Shown: piece after piece, positions 9,085 through 20,475 of the stretch
How positions within the stretch are numbered: the first letter of the stretch is position 1
Layout of the letters: each line of letters begins with the position of its first letter
Origin: Gilvimarinus sp. 2_MG-2023
GTDB taxonomy: Bacteria; Pseudomonadota; Gammaproteobacteria; Pseudomonadales; Cellvibrionaceae
Assembly: GCF_030547685.1 (NCBI RefSeq)
Contig: NZ_JAUOQM010000012.1
Coordinates: 27,791-91,790 of the forward strand
Direction: 5' to 3'
Length of the DNA: 64,000 bases
Notes under the pieces: generated by a model
Told to the model about the DNA's origin: nothing
The model's input: only the letters and a program-made list of their open reading frames with translations
The model's database searches: none
Translations under genes and position numbers: made by a program

Positions 9085-10617
9085 ATGCAAAACAAAAAAA
9101 TTGCAATCGTGGGCGGTGGTACGGCCGGCTGGTTGGCGGCAAACCATATGGGGCTAGAGCTTGGCACCCGAGAGGGCGTCAGTATTACGGTGATCGAATC
9201 TCCCGATATACCCACTATCGGTGTCGGCGAGGGAACTGTCGCCGTGATTCGCAATAGCCTTGAGAAGCTGGGTATTAGTGAAGCGCAATTATTATTGCGC
9301 TGCCAAACGACGTTAAAGATGGGGATTAAGTTCGTGGATTGGCTGGCGCCTAAATCAGAGCGCACCGATAACTTTTTTTATCACCCCTTTGACCCACCGT
9401 ACCCTGCCGGGGTCGATGCCACCGATTACTGGCTTGATAAAGGCAAAACTGGATTTTCACAATTAACCAAGTCCTACCGACTGGCTGAAAAGAACTTAAG
9501 CCCCAAGTTAAGGGGGGCAAAACCCTACCGGGGTGAGGTAGGTTATGCCTATCACTTTGATGCGAGAAAATTTGCCGAATTGTTGGCCGAGAATGCCAGA
9601 AAACGATTCGGTATTCACTACCAACAGCAAACTGTTACCTCGGCCAACTTGGATGAGAAAGGCTATATTCAATCGCTTAATTATGCTGATGGAAATTGTG
9701 AAAGTTTTGATTTTTACGTCGACTGCAGTGGCTTTTCATCGCTCATTATCGGCCAAACTTTGGAAGTGCCCTGGGTGGATAAAAGCGAGCAAATATTGCC
9801 GGACCAAGCGCTCGCCCTGCAAGTGCCTACCGCACCCGAGGCGGATCTCGCTCCATACACGACTGCCACAGCACACAGCGCAGGCTGGATTTGGGATATA
9901 CCACTCACCACAAGGCGCGGAACTGGGTTTGTTTATTCCTCGTCGCATATGACTGAGCAGCAAGCCGTCGCAGATTTTGCTCGCTATCACGGTGAAGACT
10001 TTAACGAAAATTACCTTCGAAAAATTCCGATGAAAACCGGTTACCGTCGATCTTTTTGGCAAAAAAATTGTGTGGCGCTAGGGTTGGCGCAAGGCTTCGT
10101 CGAGCCACTGGAAGCAACGTCTATAGTGATTACCGATTACTGCGCCGCCCTGATCGCGCGATTGTTGCCAGAGCGGCAAGAAGACATGCCAGCACGCTCA
10201 CAACAAGTTAATCGGCGAGTGGAGTACATTTGGGAGCGCGTGATTGACTTTATCCAGCTGCACTATTGCATTTCAGATCGCAGAGACAGCAACTTTTGGC
10301 GCGACTGCACCGACCGGGCGGTCATGTCGGATGTCTTGCAAGAAAGATTGGCGTTGTGGGAAACCTATACCCCAATGCTGTACGACTTTTCGGCTGATAT
10401 CGAATTTTTTCAACGCGAAAGCTATCTTTGCATACTTTATGGCATGGAATATTCTACACGCCCAGTGGGGCGTCTCAGTGACTACGATGTCTTCGTGGAG
10501 TCTAAAATAAGGGAGCATGCCCACACGGTCGATCAACTGGAGCGCTCATTAATTGGTCAGCGTCAATGGCTTAATGAGCTATATGCATACGCCGCTCATG
10601 CCCAAAAAACATCGTAA
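9085..10617 (+). CDS. Tryptophan halogenase-like flavoprotein (TonB-receptor-linked)
   Basis: A 510-residue member of the flavin-dependent tryptophan halogenase family (PrnA/RebH-like fold). The FAD motif is IAIVGGGTAGWLAANHM near residue 7. IKFVDW aligns with the PrnA segment that holds the catalytic lysine. GWIWDIPL near residue 267 is the WxWxIP motif that blocks monooxygenase activity. GFVEPLEATS holds the conserved active-site glutamate. All key residues are therefore present. Members beside TonB receptors have no proven substrate, and halogenation of tryptophan is not a safe assumption. The ATG at 9085 is preferred to the GTG at 9079 because GAGG at 9071-9074 is ten bases away rather than four. 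Confidence 0.87.
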   Translation: MQNKKIAIVGGGTAGWLAANHMGLELGTREGVSITVIESPDIPTIGVGEGTVAVIRNSLEKLGISEAQLLLRCQTTLKMGIKFVDWLAPKSERTDNFFYHPFDPPYPAGVDATDYWLDKGKTGFSQLTKSYRLAEKNLSPKLRGAKPYRGEVGYAYHFDARKFAELLAENARKRFGIHYQQQTVTSANLDEKGYIQSLNYADGNCESFDFYVDCSGFSSLIIGQTLEVPWVDKSEQILPDQALALQVPTAPEADLAPYTTATAHSAGWIWDIPLTTRRGTGFVYSSSHMTEQQAVADFARYHGEDFNENYLRKIPMKTGYRRSFWQKNCVALGLAQGFVEPLEATSIVITDYCAALIARLLPERQEDMPARSQQVNRRVEYIWERVIDFIQLHYCISDRRDSNFWRDCTDRAVMSDVLQERLALWETYTPMLYDFSADIEFFQRESYLCILYGMEYSTRPVGRLSDYDVFVESKIREHAHTVDQLERSLIGQRQWLNELYAYAAHAQKTS

Positions 10618-10682
10618 CGCGTTAGAATAGAGTGTGGCCCACAGGACTCATCCGAGGGCCTTAACGCAAGAGTACAGTTATC

Positions 10683-11435
10683 GTGCAGATTAGTCCCGGC
10701 CTATACCGCCATTATAAAGGCGGTGAATATTTTGTTTACCGCATTGCCACCCACAGTGAGACGAATGAGAGCTTAGTTGTTTATCGCTGCTTGTATGGAG
10801 ACTTCTCTTGGTGGGTGCGCCCACTTACGATGTTTACCGAGTCGGTTACGCTTGAAGCTGGCCAGCAGCCGCGTTTTGCTTTTGTCTGCCCGATGAGTGT
10901 GAACGAGGCCGAGCGCCGTGCCTCAGGTGAAAGCCTTGAAGTACAGGCGTCGGCGGAGGATGCGCGCTTTATGGCGGAGGCCATCAAGCTTGCCGAACGC
11001 GCCTCGGATAACGACGAAGTGCCCGTGGGAGCGGTGGTGGTTCAAGATGGCCAAATTGTCGGGCGCGGGTATAACCGGCCTATTGGCGGTTGCGATCCGA
11101 CCGCCCACGCCGAAATGATGGCGCTGCGCGAGGCGGCCCGTCATCTGCAAAATTATCGCCTCAATGATTGCACTTTATACGTCACTTTAGAGCCCTGCAC
11201 CATGTGTGTGGGCGCGATGGTGCACTCACGTATTGGCCGGCTTGTATTCGGTGCCAATGAACCTAAAGCCGGTGTGGTACAAAGCCAGGCGCAATTGTTG
11301 GAGGCGCCGCACTTTAATCATCAGATTTGTGTCACCCCAGGGGTAGAACGCGCGGCTTGCCAGGCTCAGTTGCAAGGCTTTTTTAAACGCCGCCGAGCTG
11401 AAAAAAAGCGCGACGGCGCAGATAAACTCGATTAA
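10683..11435 (+). CDS. tadA: DUF1653-TadA fusion: tRNA-specific adenosine deaminase
   Basis: A 250-residue two-domain protein with a GTG start. Residues 1-75 (PGLYRHYKGGEYFVYRIATHSET, LVVYRCLYGDFSWWVRPLTMF) are a complete DUF1653 domain, normally a free-standing small protein of unknown function. Residues about 95-245 are TadA, which deaminates A34 to inosine in tRNA-Arg(ACG). The zinc/catalytic motif HAEM is at 142-145, and PCTMC supplies Cys172 and Cys175. The joint is a short charged linker (NEAERRASGESLEVQASAED is part of it), with no internal stop, so the fusion is a single frame. It converges with the next gene, overlapping four bases. Confidence 0.9.
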   Translation: MQISPGLYRHYKGGEYFVYRIATHSETNESLVVYRCLYGDFSWWVRPLTMFTESVTLEAGQQPRFAFVCPMSVNEAERRASGESLEVQASAEDARFMAEAIKLAERASDNDEVPVGAVVVQDGQIVGRGYNRPIGGCDPTAHAEMMALREAARHLQNYRLNDCTLYVTLEPCTMCVGAMVHSRIGRLVFGANEPKAGVVQSQAQLLEAPHFNHQICVTPGVERAACQAQLQGFFKRRRAEKKRDGADKLD

Positions 11436-11875
11436 AGGTTCGGGCTAATACTTTCTTGATGCGGCTCCCCCACATCATTAATAGGGGCAGCACCTATACG
11501 GCTGATCGTACGCGCCGGGGGCACACCCACCGGGTTACAGTTTTTGAGCGTCACCCGGCCTTGCAAGACATTACCTTTGGAGTATTCCGAAAAGTGGCAG
11601 GTATTGGTTTTGGGGTCGTAGTTTTCCACCCATAAATGGTCGTCTTTCCAGGTGGTGGCGATATGCTGCTGGCCATCGGGCACTTTAATCGTCATCACTC
11701 CGCCGTAACGCTTTACAAAGAGTTGTTCAAAGTGAAAATAATAGGCGGCCCAGCCACCGATAAAAATCACAAGTGCACCAATAATCGCGCTGCGCCAGAA
11801 GTTGTTTTTGCCCAGAAAAATAAGTACCAGCATCGCTAAAGTAATCACGACACCCCAGTAGAGGTAGGTAACCAT
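11432..11875 (-). CDS. Small membrane protein of unknown function
   Basis: 147 residues, not recognised. Two hydrophobic segments lie at about residues 4-22 (YWGVVITLAMLVLIFLG) and 31-47 (IIGALVIFIGGWAAYYF). A predicted soluble tail follows with a pair of cysteines (NTCHF, KNCNP) that might form a disulfide if periplasmic. The tail reads like a small beta domain (VMTIKVPDGQQHIATTW, LQGRVTLKNC). AGGA sits seven bases before the ATG. It lies between tadA (convergent) and mltF (same strand, upstream), so co-expression with mltF is possible, but nothing links their function. Confidence 0.75.
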   Translation of the reverse strand: MVTYLYWGVVITLAMLVLIFLGKNNFWRSAIIGALVIFIGGWAAYYFHFEQLFVKRYGGVMTIKVPDGQQHIATTWKDDHLWVENYDPKTNTCHFSEYSKGNVLQGRVTLKNCNPVGVPPARTISRIGAAPINDVGEPHQESISPNL

Positions 11876-11936
11876 AGGTAGATCCTTTGCAAAAGAATGA
11901 GTGTTGCGTGCGAGCCTAGAGGTTGTCGGTTTGGTT

Positions 11937-13472
11937 TTACAAAACGGACATAGGCATTAAAGCGGAATCATCAGGTTCTTCCGGCAACTCGGGGGTGTCT
12001 ATATTATCGGAACCTGCGGCCATGGCTAGGCGACGCTGTTCTTGTTGGTCGTGCCAGGCAATGATGTCGCGATATTTGAAAATATTATTAGCGTACTTTA
12101 CAGGTTCCCAGCCCCGGGCGTAACCATATTTTAGGCCGCTGTAATATTTGCGTTTGGCCAGTTTGGGCAGGTGCTTTTGTACATCTTCCCATAGGTCAGG
12201 GTTGTCCCCCAGGTGCTGAGTAAGGCGACGGGCATCTTCTAAATGGCCCATACCTACGTTGTAAGCGGCTAGTGCCAGCAATGTGCGATCAGGCTCACTG
12301 ATACGGGCGGGAATGCGCTCGTAAAGTGATTTTAAATAACGGGCACCGCCGCGAATACTCTGCTCTGGGTCAAGTCGGTTTTTAATTCCCAGCTCGCGCG
12401 CTGTAGTCAGAGTCAGCATCATTAAACCGCGCACCCCGGTGTGCGAACGAGCTGATGGGTCCCAGTGGGATTCTTGATAGCTCATGGCCGCCAGCAATTG
12501 CCAGCTTAGCCCAGTTTCTTCAGCCACTGCCTGCATGGTGTCTTGCCACTGCGGCAGGCGACTTTCCAAACGATGGGTAAAGAGTAAGGCGCCACTGGTG
12601 CTGACCCGATCGGTGGTGTCAAAGTATTCATAAGCAAGTGCTTCGAGTTGGTCGTTCTCCTCCAGCATTTGCAAATAAGCTTGAGCTTGGTCGAGCAGTG
12701 AGCGATCCGCTTGGCGAGTAAAAGCCCACCCCAGTTGCTCTGCCTCGCCGAGTTCAAAAGCTAGCTGTGCTTTGGGAAAAGTCTGGGCATTAATAGCGTA
12801 GGCGTTAGAGTCGACAATGGCGTAATCGATTTCACCCCGGTGCACCATCTCCAATAAGTCGATCATCTCCAGGCTGCTTTGCTCGCGCCAACTAAGCTCG
12901 GGATATTCTGCCTGTAGCTCGCGCAGTCGCTCCACATGGGAGGAGCCTCCGATCACCAATAAGTCGCCATCTAAATCGGCGATGGATTTAGGTTTGGGAG
13001 CTCCACGGCGGTAGATCAATTGTTGTGTGACTTCGAGGTAGGGCTGGGTAAATAGCACTTTGCGAGCGCGTTGAGGGGTAATGCTGAGCCCGGCGGCGGC
13101 TAAATTCGCTTGGCCGGCTTCTATACGGCGCAACATGTTGGCGAGGCTCGCCTCGTCGAGGAGCTCGAGCTCAACGCCAAGGTAGTCCGCAAAGCCTTGC
13201 AGCAACGCGTACTCAAAGCCGGTTTTACCGTGAGGCCCCTCGTAATAAGTGGTGGGTCCATTGCGCGATAGTACCTTGAGCGTACCGGTCTGTAATACTT
13301 GCTCCAGCACTGTGGGCGGGCGACTGGCGCCAAGCATGGAGCAAAGCATGATCAGTAGAGTGCTAAATAAAAGCCGACGCGCTCTTATGCGCGCGGGGTT
13401 AAGCCGCGCGGGAAGAGTATCAATATAATGTCTGACGGCAGCTAACAGCATGCAAAACAGCCTTCCGGGCAT
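11937..13472 (-). CDS. mltF: Membrane-bound lytic murein transglycosylase F
   Basis: A 511-residue protein with the two-domain MltF layout. A hydrophobic export segment (LLFSTLLIMLCSMLGA, about residues 34-49) is followed by a periplasmic solute-binding-type regulatory domain (about 60-290: TLKVLSRNGPTTYY, GFEYALLQGFADYLGV). A C-terminal lysozyme-like SLT domain comes next (about 310-460), with the catalytic glutamate in AMSYQESHWDPSA and the supporting GVRGLMMLT and AAYNVGMGHLEDAR motifs. It cleaves peptidoglycan glycan strands to give anhydro-muropeptides. No lipobox is obvious, so anchoring may be through the N-terminal helix. The exact start is uncertain; several ATG/GTG codons precede the hydrophobic segment. 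Confidence 0.92.
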   Translation of the reverse strand: MPGRLFCMLLAAVRHYIDTLPARLNPARIRARRLLFSTLLIMLCSMLGASRPPTVLEQVLQTGTLKVLSRNGPTTYYEGPHGKTGFEYALLQGFADYLGVELELLDEASLANMLRRIEAGQANLAAAGLSITPQRARKVLFTQPYLEVTQQLIYRRGAPKPKSIADLDGDLLVIGGSSHVERLRELQAEYPELSWREQSSLEMIDLLEMVHRGEIDYAIVDSNAYAINAQTFPKAQLAFELGEAEQLGWAFTRQADRSLLDQAQAYLQMLEENDQLEALAYEYFDTTDRVSTSGALLFTHRLESRLPQWQDTMQAVAEETGLSWQLLAAMSYQESHWDPSARSHTGVRGLMMLTLTTARELGIKNRLDPEQSIRGGARYLKSLYERIPARISEPDRTLLALAAYNVGMGHLEDARRLTQHLGDNPDLWEDVQKHLPKLAKRKYYSGLKYGYARGWEPVKYANNIFKYRDIIAWHDQQEQRRLAMAAGSDNIDTPELPEEPDDSALMPMSVL

Positions 13473-13910
13473 TACCGGCCAAGTGATCAGGGCTCTGACA
13501 ACGTCAGAACCATATCATTCCAAGGTAATAATGCGCTTAGTGTGCAAAATTTGCGCAATTCTACCCATTATGAGTGTGATGTACCAGCTTGAATCGGGCT
13601 CACTTTTCTAGTAGGGCTGTTTAAATTTTAGTCGAAAGTAGCGTCTGCGTCTTAAATCAAATGGCAGTAAGCAACTCCATATTAAACAGGTTTTGGTTAT
13701 GGCAGGCCTGATCGCGCTGGTAAGAGGGAAAAAGGTTAGGTATTTAATGGGGGAAAGCTGCCAATGTTGATCAATTCAAGTACAATGTCGGCCCTCTCAA
13801 GGCTGCCCCCCAGCTTGAGCCGACAACGGACTGACGTTGGCAACGGATGTTAATTAGGGCAGCACTATGTGTACACAACACCACCTGCAAGCTTGAGGTT
13901 GCTACTCACT
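13473..13910. other. Divergent mltF/purL intergenic region with a foldable purL leader
   Basis: 438 bases without a gene. TACAAT at 13781-13786 could be a purL -10, but no convincing -35 was seen. The leader can fold: GCTGCCC at 13802-13808 pairs with GGGCAGC at 13857-13863, enclosing CAACG/CGTTG at 13824-13828 and 13834-13838. The outer stem ends about 48 bases before the preferred purL ATG. No PurR-like box was recognised, and it does not match a purine riboswitch core that I know. Confidence 0.45.
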
Positions 13911-16900
13911 ATGCAAATACTGCCCGGTGCACCCGCACTTTCACCTTTTCGTACTCAAAAATTGCTCACCAGCCTGCAAAGCGTTGCGCCCGGTGTGACA
14001 GGCGTTGCCGCTGAGTTTACCCATTTTGCCGATTTGGCAGCCCCGCTCAGCGATACCGAGCTAGAGGTGCTGGGTCAACTGTTAGCTTACGGCCCGCGTA
14101 TGGATGAGGTGTCCCACAGCGGTGAATTATTCTTAGTAGTGCCGCGCTTCGGCACGATTTCGCCTTGGTCATCCAAAGCCACCGATATTGCCCATAACAG
14201 CGGCTTGATGAGCGTTAATCGCCTCGAGCGCGGTGTCAGTTATCACCTGCAGGGCAGCATTGAAAGTTCACAGCGAGCTGCGGTGATTGCATTGCTGCAC
14301 GACCGAATGGTCGAGACGGTGCTGACCGACTCGGCACTGGCCAGCGGCTTGTTCGATCACGCAGAGCCTGCCGAGCAAACTCGGGTGGATATCTTGGCGG
14401 GCGGTCGCGATGCGCTTGCCGCTGCCAACCGCGAGCTGGGCTTAGCCTTAGCCGATGATGAAATTGACTATCTGGTGGAAAACTTCCAAAAGCTGGGGCG
14501 CAACCCCGTGGATGTGGAGCTGATGATGTTTGCTCAGGCCAACTCTGAGCACTGTCGGCATAAAATCTTTAATGCCAGCTGGACCTTGGATGGCGAAGAG
14601 CAGCCGCGCAGCTTGTTTAAAATGATCAAAAATACCTTTGAGTGCGGTGGCGAAGGCGTTGTGTCGGCTTATGCCGATAACGCGGCGGTGGTTACCGGAC
14701 CCGAAGCGGGGCGCTTTTACCCCGACCCCGACAGCGGTGAATACCGTTACAGCACAGAAAATATCAACTTGTTGATGAAGGTAGAGACCCACAATCACCC
14801 CACAGCCATTTCTCCTTTTGCCGGCGCCGGTACCGGTGCCGGTGGTGAGATTCGCGATGAAGGTGCGGTGGGACGCGGTTCTAAGCCAAAGGTAGGTCTT
14901 AATGGGTTTACCGTCTCTAACCTTAATATCCCTTCATTTATTCAGCCCTGGGAGCAGGATTACGGCAAACCGGACCGCATTGTCAGTGCGCTGGATATTA
15001 TGCTTGAAGGCCCCATTGGCGGCGCCGCATTTAACAATGAATTTGGTCGCCCCAATATCTGCGGTTACTTCCGCACCTTTGAAGAAGATTATGACGGCGA
15101 GCGCCGCGGCTATCATAAGCCGATTATGCTGGCCGGTGGTTACGGCAATATTCGCAGTGAGCACGTAGACAAACCCCCATTTGAGCCCGGCTGCAAGCTG
15201 GTCGTGTTGGGCGGCCCGGCCATGTTGATTGGTTTGGGCGGCGGCGCCGCCTCGTCCATGGACTCGGGCAGCTCGTCAGAGGACCTGGATTTCGCCTCGG
15301 TGCAACGCCAGAACCCGGAAATCGAGCGTCGCAGTCAGGAAGTTATCGACCGCTGTTGGCAGCTGGGTGAACAAAACCCCATTGCCTTTATTCACGATGT
15401 GGGTGCCGGTGGTTTGTCCAACGCCTTCCCAGAGCTGGTCAAAGACGGTGGTTGCGGTGGTCGATTTGAGCTGCGCGACGTACCTAACGATGAGCCGAGC
15501 ATGAGCCCGCTGGCGATTTGGTGTAACGAGTCGCAAGAGCGCTATGTGTTGGCGATTGCCCCTGAGAACTTAGCCCGCTTCGAGGCCATGTGCGCCCGCG
15601 AGCGCGCGCCTTATGCGGTGGTAGGTGAAAGCACCAGCGAGCAACATCTACTGGTCAACGACAAACACTTCGACGCCAAGCCGGTCGATTTGCCGATGTC
15701 ACTGCTGTTCGGCAAGCCACCTAAGATGCACCGCGAGGCCGAGCGTTACAATCCGGCCACCGAAGCGTTTAATACCGCCGATATCAATATTAATGATGCG
15801 GCCGAGCGTGTACTGAAACATCCGACAGTGGCAAGCAAGAGCTTTTTGATCACCATCGGCGACCGCTCGGTTACCGGTCAAGTAGTGCGTGATCAAATGG
15901 TTGGTCCTTGGCAAATACCGGTAGCCGACTGCGCCATTACCACCGTGAGTTACGACACCAATCTCGGTGAGGCCATGAGTATCGGTGAGCGAACTCCCAC
16001 CGCATTGCTCAATGCACCGGCATCAGGTCGCATGGCGATCGGTGAAGCGCTCACCAATATTGCCTGCGCTCCGATTGCGGATATTAAAGACATTAAACTG
16101 TCGGCCAACTGGATGTGTGCGGCCGGCCACAAAGGCGAAGATGAAAAGCTGTATCGCACGGTAGAAGCCGTGGGTATGGAGCTTTGTCCCGCTCTGGGTC
16201 TAACCATTCCGGTGGGCAAAGACTCCATGTCAATGCGCACCGCTTGGCAAGACGAGAGTACGGATAAAGCCGTGACGGCGCCTTTGTCGCTGATTATCTC
16301 GGCCTTTACCCCTGTGTCCGATGTGCGCAAAGCGGTGACGCCGCAGTTGCGCACCGATCAGGGTGAAACTGAACTGTTATTGATTGACTTGGGCGCCGGA
16401 CAAAACCGTTTGGGCGGTTCAATACTGGCGCAAACCTACAATCAGCTGGGTGAAGATCCGGCCGATGTCGATGACGCCGAGCGATTAAAGGGCTTCTTTG
16501 AGGCGATGCAAAAAGCATTGGCGGACGAGCTAGTCATTGCCTACCATGACCGTTCCGATGGCGGCTTGTTGGCTACTCTGGCAGAGATGATGTTTGCCGG
16601 GCACTGTGGGCTCGATGCCAACCTCGATGGTTTGGGGGAATGCCCACTGGCAGCGTTGTTTAACGAAGAGCTGGGTGCAGTTCTGCAAGTGGCTAAGGCC
16701 AATACCGATAAGGTTAAAGCCCTGCTGGCCGATGCCGGATTGGCGCAGTGCACACATTCTATTGGCTCGTTAAACGACGATGATTGGCTGCGAATTGCCC
16801 ACAATGGCGAACAAGTTATTGATCAATCGCGGGTGATTTTGCAAAGCCTGTGGAGTGAAACCAGCTACCAACTGCAATCGCTGCGCGATAACCCAGACTG

Positions 16901-17783
16901 CGCGCGCCAAGAATTTGAAAGCATTATGGCGGCAGACCCGGGTTTATCGGCCAAGCTTACCTACGATATTAACCAAGATGTCGCCGCACCTTATATCAAC
17001 ACCGGTGAGCGCCCGCGCTTAGCCGTACTGCGCGAGCAGGGTGTGAATGGCCATGTGGAAATGGCAGCGGCTTTTGATCGCGCCGGTTTTAATGCAGTCG
17101 ATGTGCACATGAGCGACTTGTTGGCCGGTCGCGTTAGCTTAGAAACCTTTAAAGGGTTGGTCGCCTGTGGTGGCTTCTCCTACGGTGATGTTCTCGGCGC
17201 CGGTGAAGGCTGGGCCAAAACGGTACTGTTTAATAATCAGGTGCGCGATCAGTTCCAGCAGTTCTTCCACCGCGACGATACCTTCAGCTTGGGTGTTTGC
17301 AACGGTTGTCAGATGATGTCCAACCTCAAGGGGCTGATTCCCGGCGCCGACCACTGGCCGCGTTTTGTACGCAATTTGTCAGAACAATTTGAAGCGCGCG
17401 TATCACTGGTGAAAATCGAGCAGTCACCCTCGGTGTTGTTTAGCGGTATGGCCGGTTCCCACTTACCAGTGGCTGTTGCCCACGGTGAAGGTCGCGCTGA
17501 GTTTGCCGATAATGCAGCCATGAGCGGGTGTGATACCAGCGGCAAAGTAGCCATGCGTTACCTGGACAACAGCCTGGCGGTCACCGAGCAATATCCGGCT
17601 AACCCTAACGGTTCGCCTTTGGGGATAACCAGTGTGACCAGCGACGATGGTCGCGCCACCATTATGATGCCGCACCCTGAGCGGGTCTTCCGTGCGGTGA
17701 CCAACTCCTGGCGCCCAGACGACTGGCAAGAAGACGGCGCCTGGCTGCGTTTATTCCGCAACGCGCGGGTATTTGTCGATTAG
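13911..17783 (+). CDS. purL: Phosphoribosylformylglycinamidine synthase (large, single-chain)
   Basis: A 1290-residue single-chain FGAM synthase, the proteobacterial length, which converts FGAR, ATP and glutamine to FGAM in purine synthesis. The N-terminus [19 protein letters not shown] matches the family, so the ATG at 13911 is preferred to a GTG 42 bases upstream; GAGG lies 12 bases before it. Two PurM-like ATP-binding halves are visible ([37 protein letters not shown] segment, [11 protein letters not shown]). A C-terminal class I glutaminase domain follows, with nucleophile Cys in [10 protein letters not shown] and His in HGEGRAEF. A terminator follows immediately. Transcribed alone, as is common for long purL. 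Confidence 0.97.
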   Translation: MQILPGAPALSPFRTQKLLTSLQSVAPGVTGVAAEFTHFADLAAPLSDTELEVLGQLLAYGPRMDEVSHSGELFLVVPRFGTISPWSSKATDIAHNSGLMSVNRLERGVSYHLQGSIESSQRAAVIALLHDRMVETVLTDSALASGLFDHAEPAEQTRVDILAGGRDALAAANRELGLALADDEIDYLVENFQKLGRNPVDVELMMFAQANSEHCRHKIFNASWTLDGEEQPRSLFKMIKNTFECGGEGVVSAYADNAAVVTGPEAGRFYPDPDSGEYRYSTENINLLMKVETHNHPTAISPFAGAGTGAGGEIRDEGAVGRGSKPKVGLNGFTVSNLNIPSFIQPWEQDYGKPDRIVSALDIMLEGPIGGAAFNNEFGRPNICGYFRTFEEDYDGERRGYHKPIMLAGGYGNIRSEHVDKPPFEPGCKLVVLGGPAMLIGLGGGAASSMDSGSSSEDLDFASVQRQNPEIERRSQEVIDRCWQLGEQNPIAFIHDVGAGGLSNAFPELVKDGGCGGRFELRDVPNDEPSMSPLAIWCNESQERYVLAIAPENLARFEAMCARERAPYAVVGESTSEQHLLVNDKHFDAKPVDLPMSLLFGKPPKMHREAERYNPATEAFNTADININDAAERVLKHPTVASKSFLITIGDRSVTGQVVRDQMVGPWQIPVADCAITTVSYDTNLGEAMSIGERTPTALLNAPASGRMAIGEALTNIACAPIADIKDIKLSANWMCAAGHKGEDEKLYRTVEAVGMELCPALGLTIPVGKDSMSMRTAWQDESTDKAVTAPLSLIISAFTPVSDVRKAVTPQLRTDQGETELLLIDLGAGQNRLGGSILAQTYNQLGEDPADVDDAERLKGFFEAMQKALADELVIAYHDRSDGGLLATLAEMMFAGHCGLDANLDGLGECPLAALFNEELGAVLQVAKANTDKVKALLADAGLAQCTHSIGSLNDDDWLRIAHNGEQVIDQSRVILQSLWSETSYQLQSLRDNPDCARQEFESIMAADPGLSAKLTYDINQDVAAPYINTGERPRLAVLREQGVNGHVEMAAAFDRAGFNAVDVHMSDLLAGRVSLETFKGLVACGGFSYGDVLGAGEGWAKTVLFNNQVRDQFQQFFHRDDTFSLGVCNGCQMMSNLKGLIPGADHWPRFVRNLSEQFEARVSLVKIEQSPSVLFSGMAGSHLPVAVAHGEGRAEFADNAAMSGCDTSGKVAMRYLDNSLAVTEQYPANPNGSPLGITSVTSDDGRATIMMPHPERVFRAVTNSWRPDDWQEDGAWLRLFRNARVFVD

Positions 17784-17799
17784 TCGTGTCGCAAGCATA

Positions 17800-17830
17800 A
17801 AAAAACGGGCCCAGGCGGCCCGTTTTTTTT
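17800..17830 (+). terminator. Rho-independent terminator after purL
   Basis: ACGGGCC at 17805-17811, a five-base loop, and GGCCCGT at 17817-17823 form the core stem. It is flanked by a run of A before and eight T after (17823-17830), which also pair and would make the terminator work on either strand. Confidence 0.9.
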
Positions 17831-18005
17831 GGTCATATTTCCGCAGCTCTCAAGATTGCACTAATCTCTCCGGTTTTCTCTGAGTGGCCCCTCAGCCTGC
17901 AAATTTTCGCGCTTTTCGACTTAGCGCATCGCGCCTTCCTGAACCATACTGACTCTGATGGGCTTGGCCTTAATGGATATAGGTTCAGGCTATTAGGCTG
18001 GTTGG

Positions 18006-18044
18006 TAATTAAAATTTAATTAATGGCTGCCACAGTTTTATAGT
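18006..18044 (+). promoter_or_regulatory. AT-rich palindrome at the probable katG promoter
   Basis: TAATTAAA at 18006-18013 and TTTAATTA at 18015-18022 are perfect inverted copies around one A. TATAGT at 18039-18044 can be the -10. The -35 position 17 bases upstream (18016-18021, TTAATT) then falls inside the right arm, so a bound protein would block or contact polymerase. katG is commonly under OxyR or Fur-family control, but this palindrome is not a textbook site for either. Assignment is inference. Confidence 0.4.
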
Positions 18045-18055
18045 TTATCCAATGA

Positions 18056-20305
<2,250 letters not shown>

Positions 20306-20332
20306 CAGTTTTTGGTCACAAAGAAGCAAAAA

Positions 20333-20357
20333 GAGCGCTCTTCTGAGCGCTTTTTTT
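20333..20357 (+). terminator. Rho-independent terminator after katG
   Basis: AGCGCTC at 20334-20340, loop TTCT, GAGCGCT at 20345-20351, then seven T to 20357. It isolates katG from the following gene. Confidence 0.9.
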
Positions 20358-20460
20358 GTGCTTGAATATAAGTGTTTCTTTGCTGTTAACGTACAGCTCT
20401 ATGGTGGGGTTTAGCCTTATGACAATGATTAACGCATAGGTGATTCGGGCAAAATAATCA

Positions 20461-20475
20461 TATAATGTCGTTATG
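20461..20475 (+). promoter_or_regulatory. Consensus -10 box six bases before the Pat start: possible leaderless mRNA
   Basis: TATAAT at 20461-20466 is followed by six bases and then the ATG at 20473. A transcript from this box would normally start at 20472-20474, at or beside the A of the start codon. No Shine-Dalgarno sequence precedes the ATG. A clear -35 was not found 17 bases upstream (AGGTGA), so the promoter is not proven. Confidence 0.45.

Noticed and set aside
16306..16804. Several minus-strand frames within purL
   Set aside because: They follow from the codon bias of purL; the plus-strand protein is conserved throughout.
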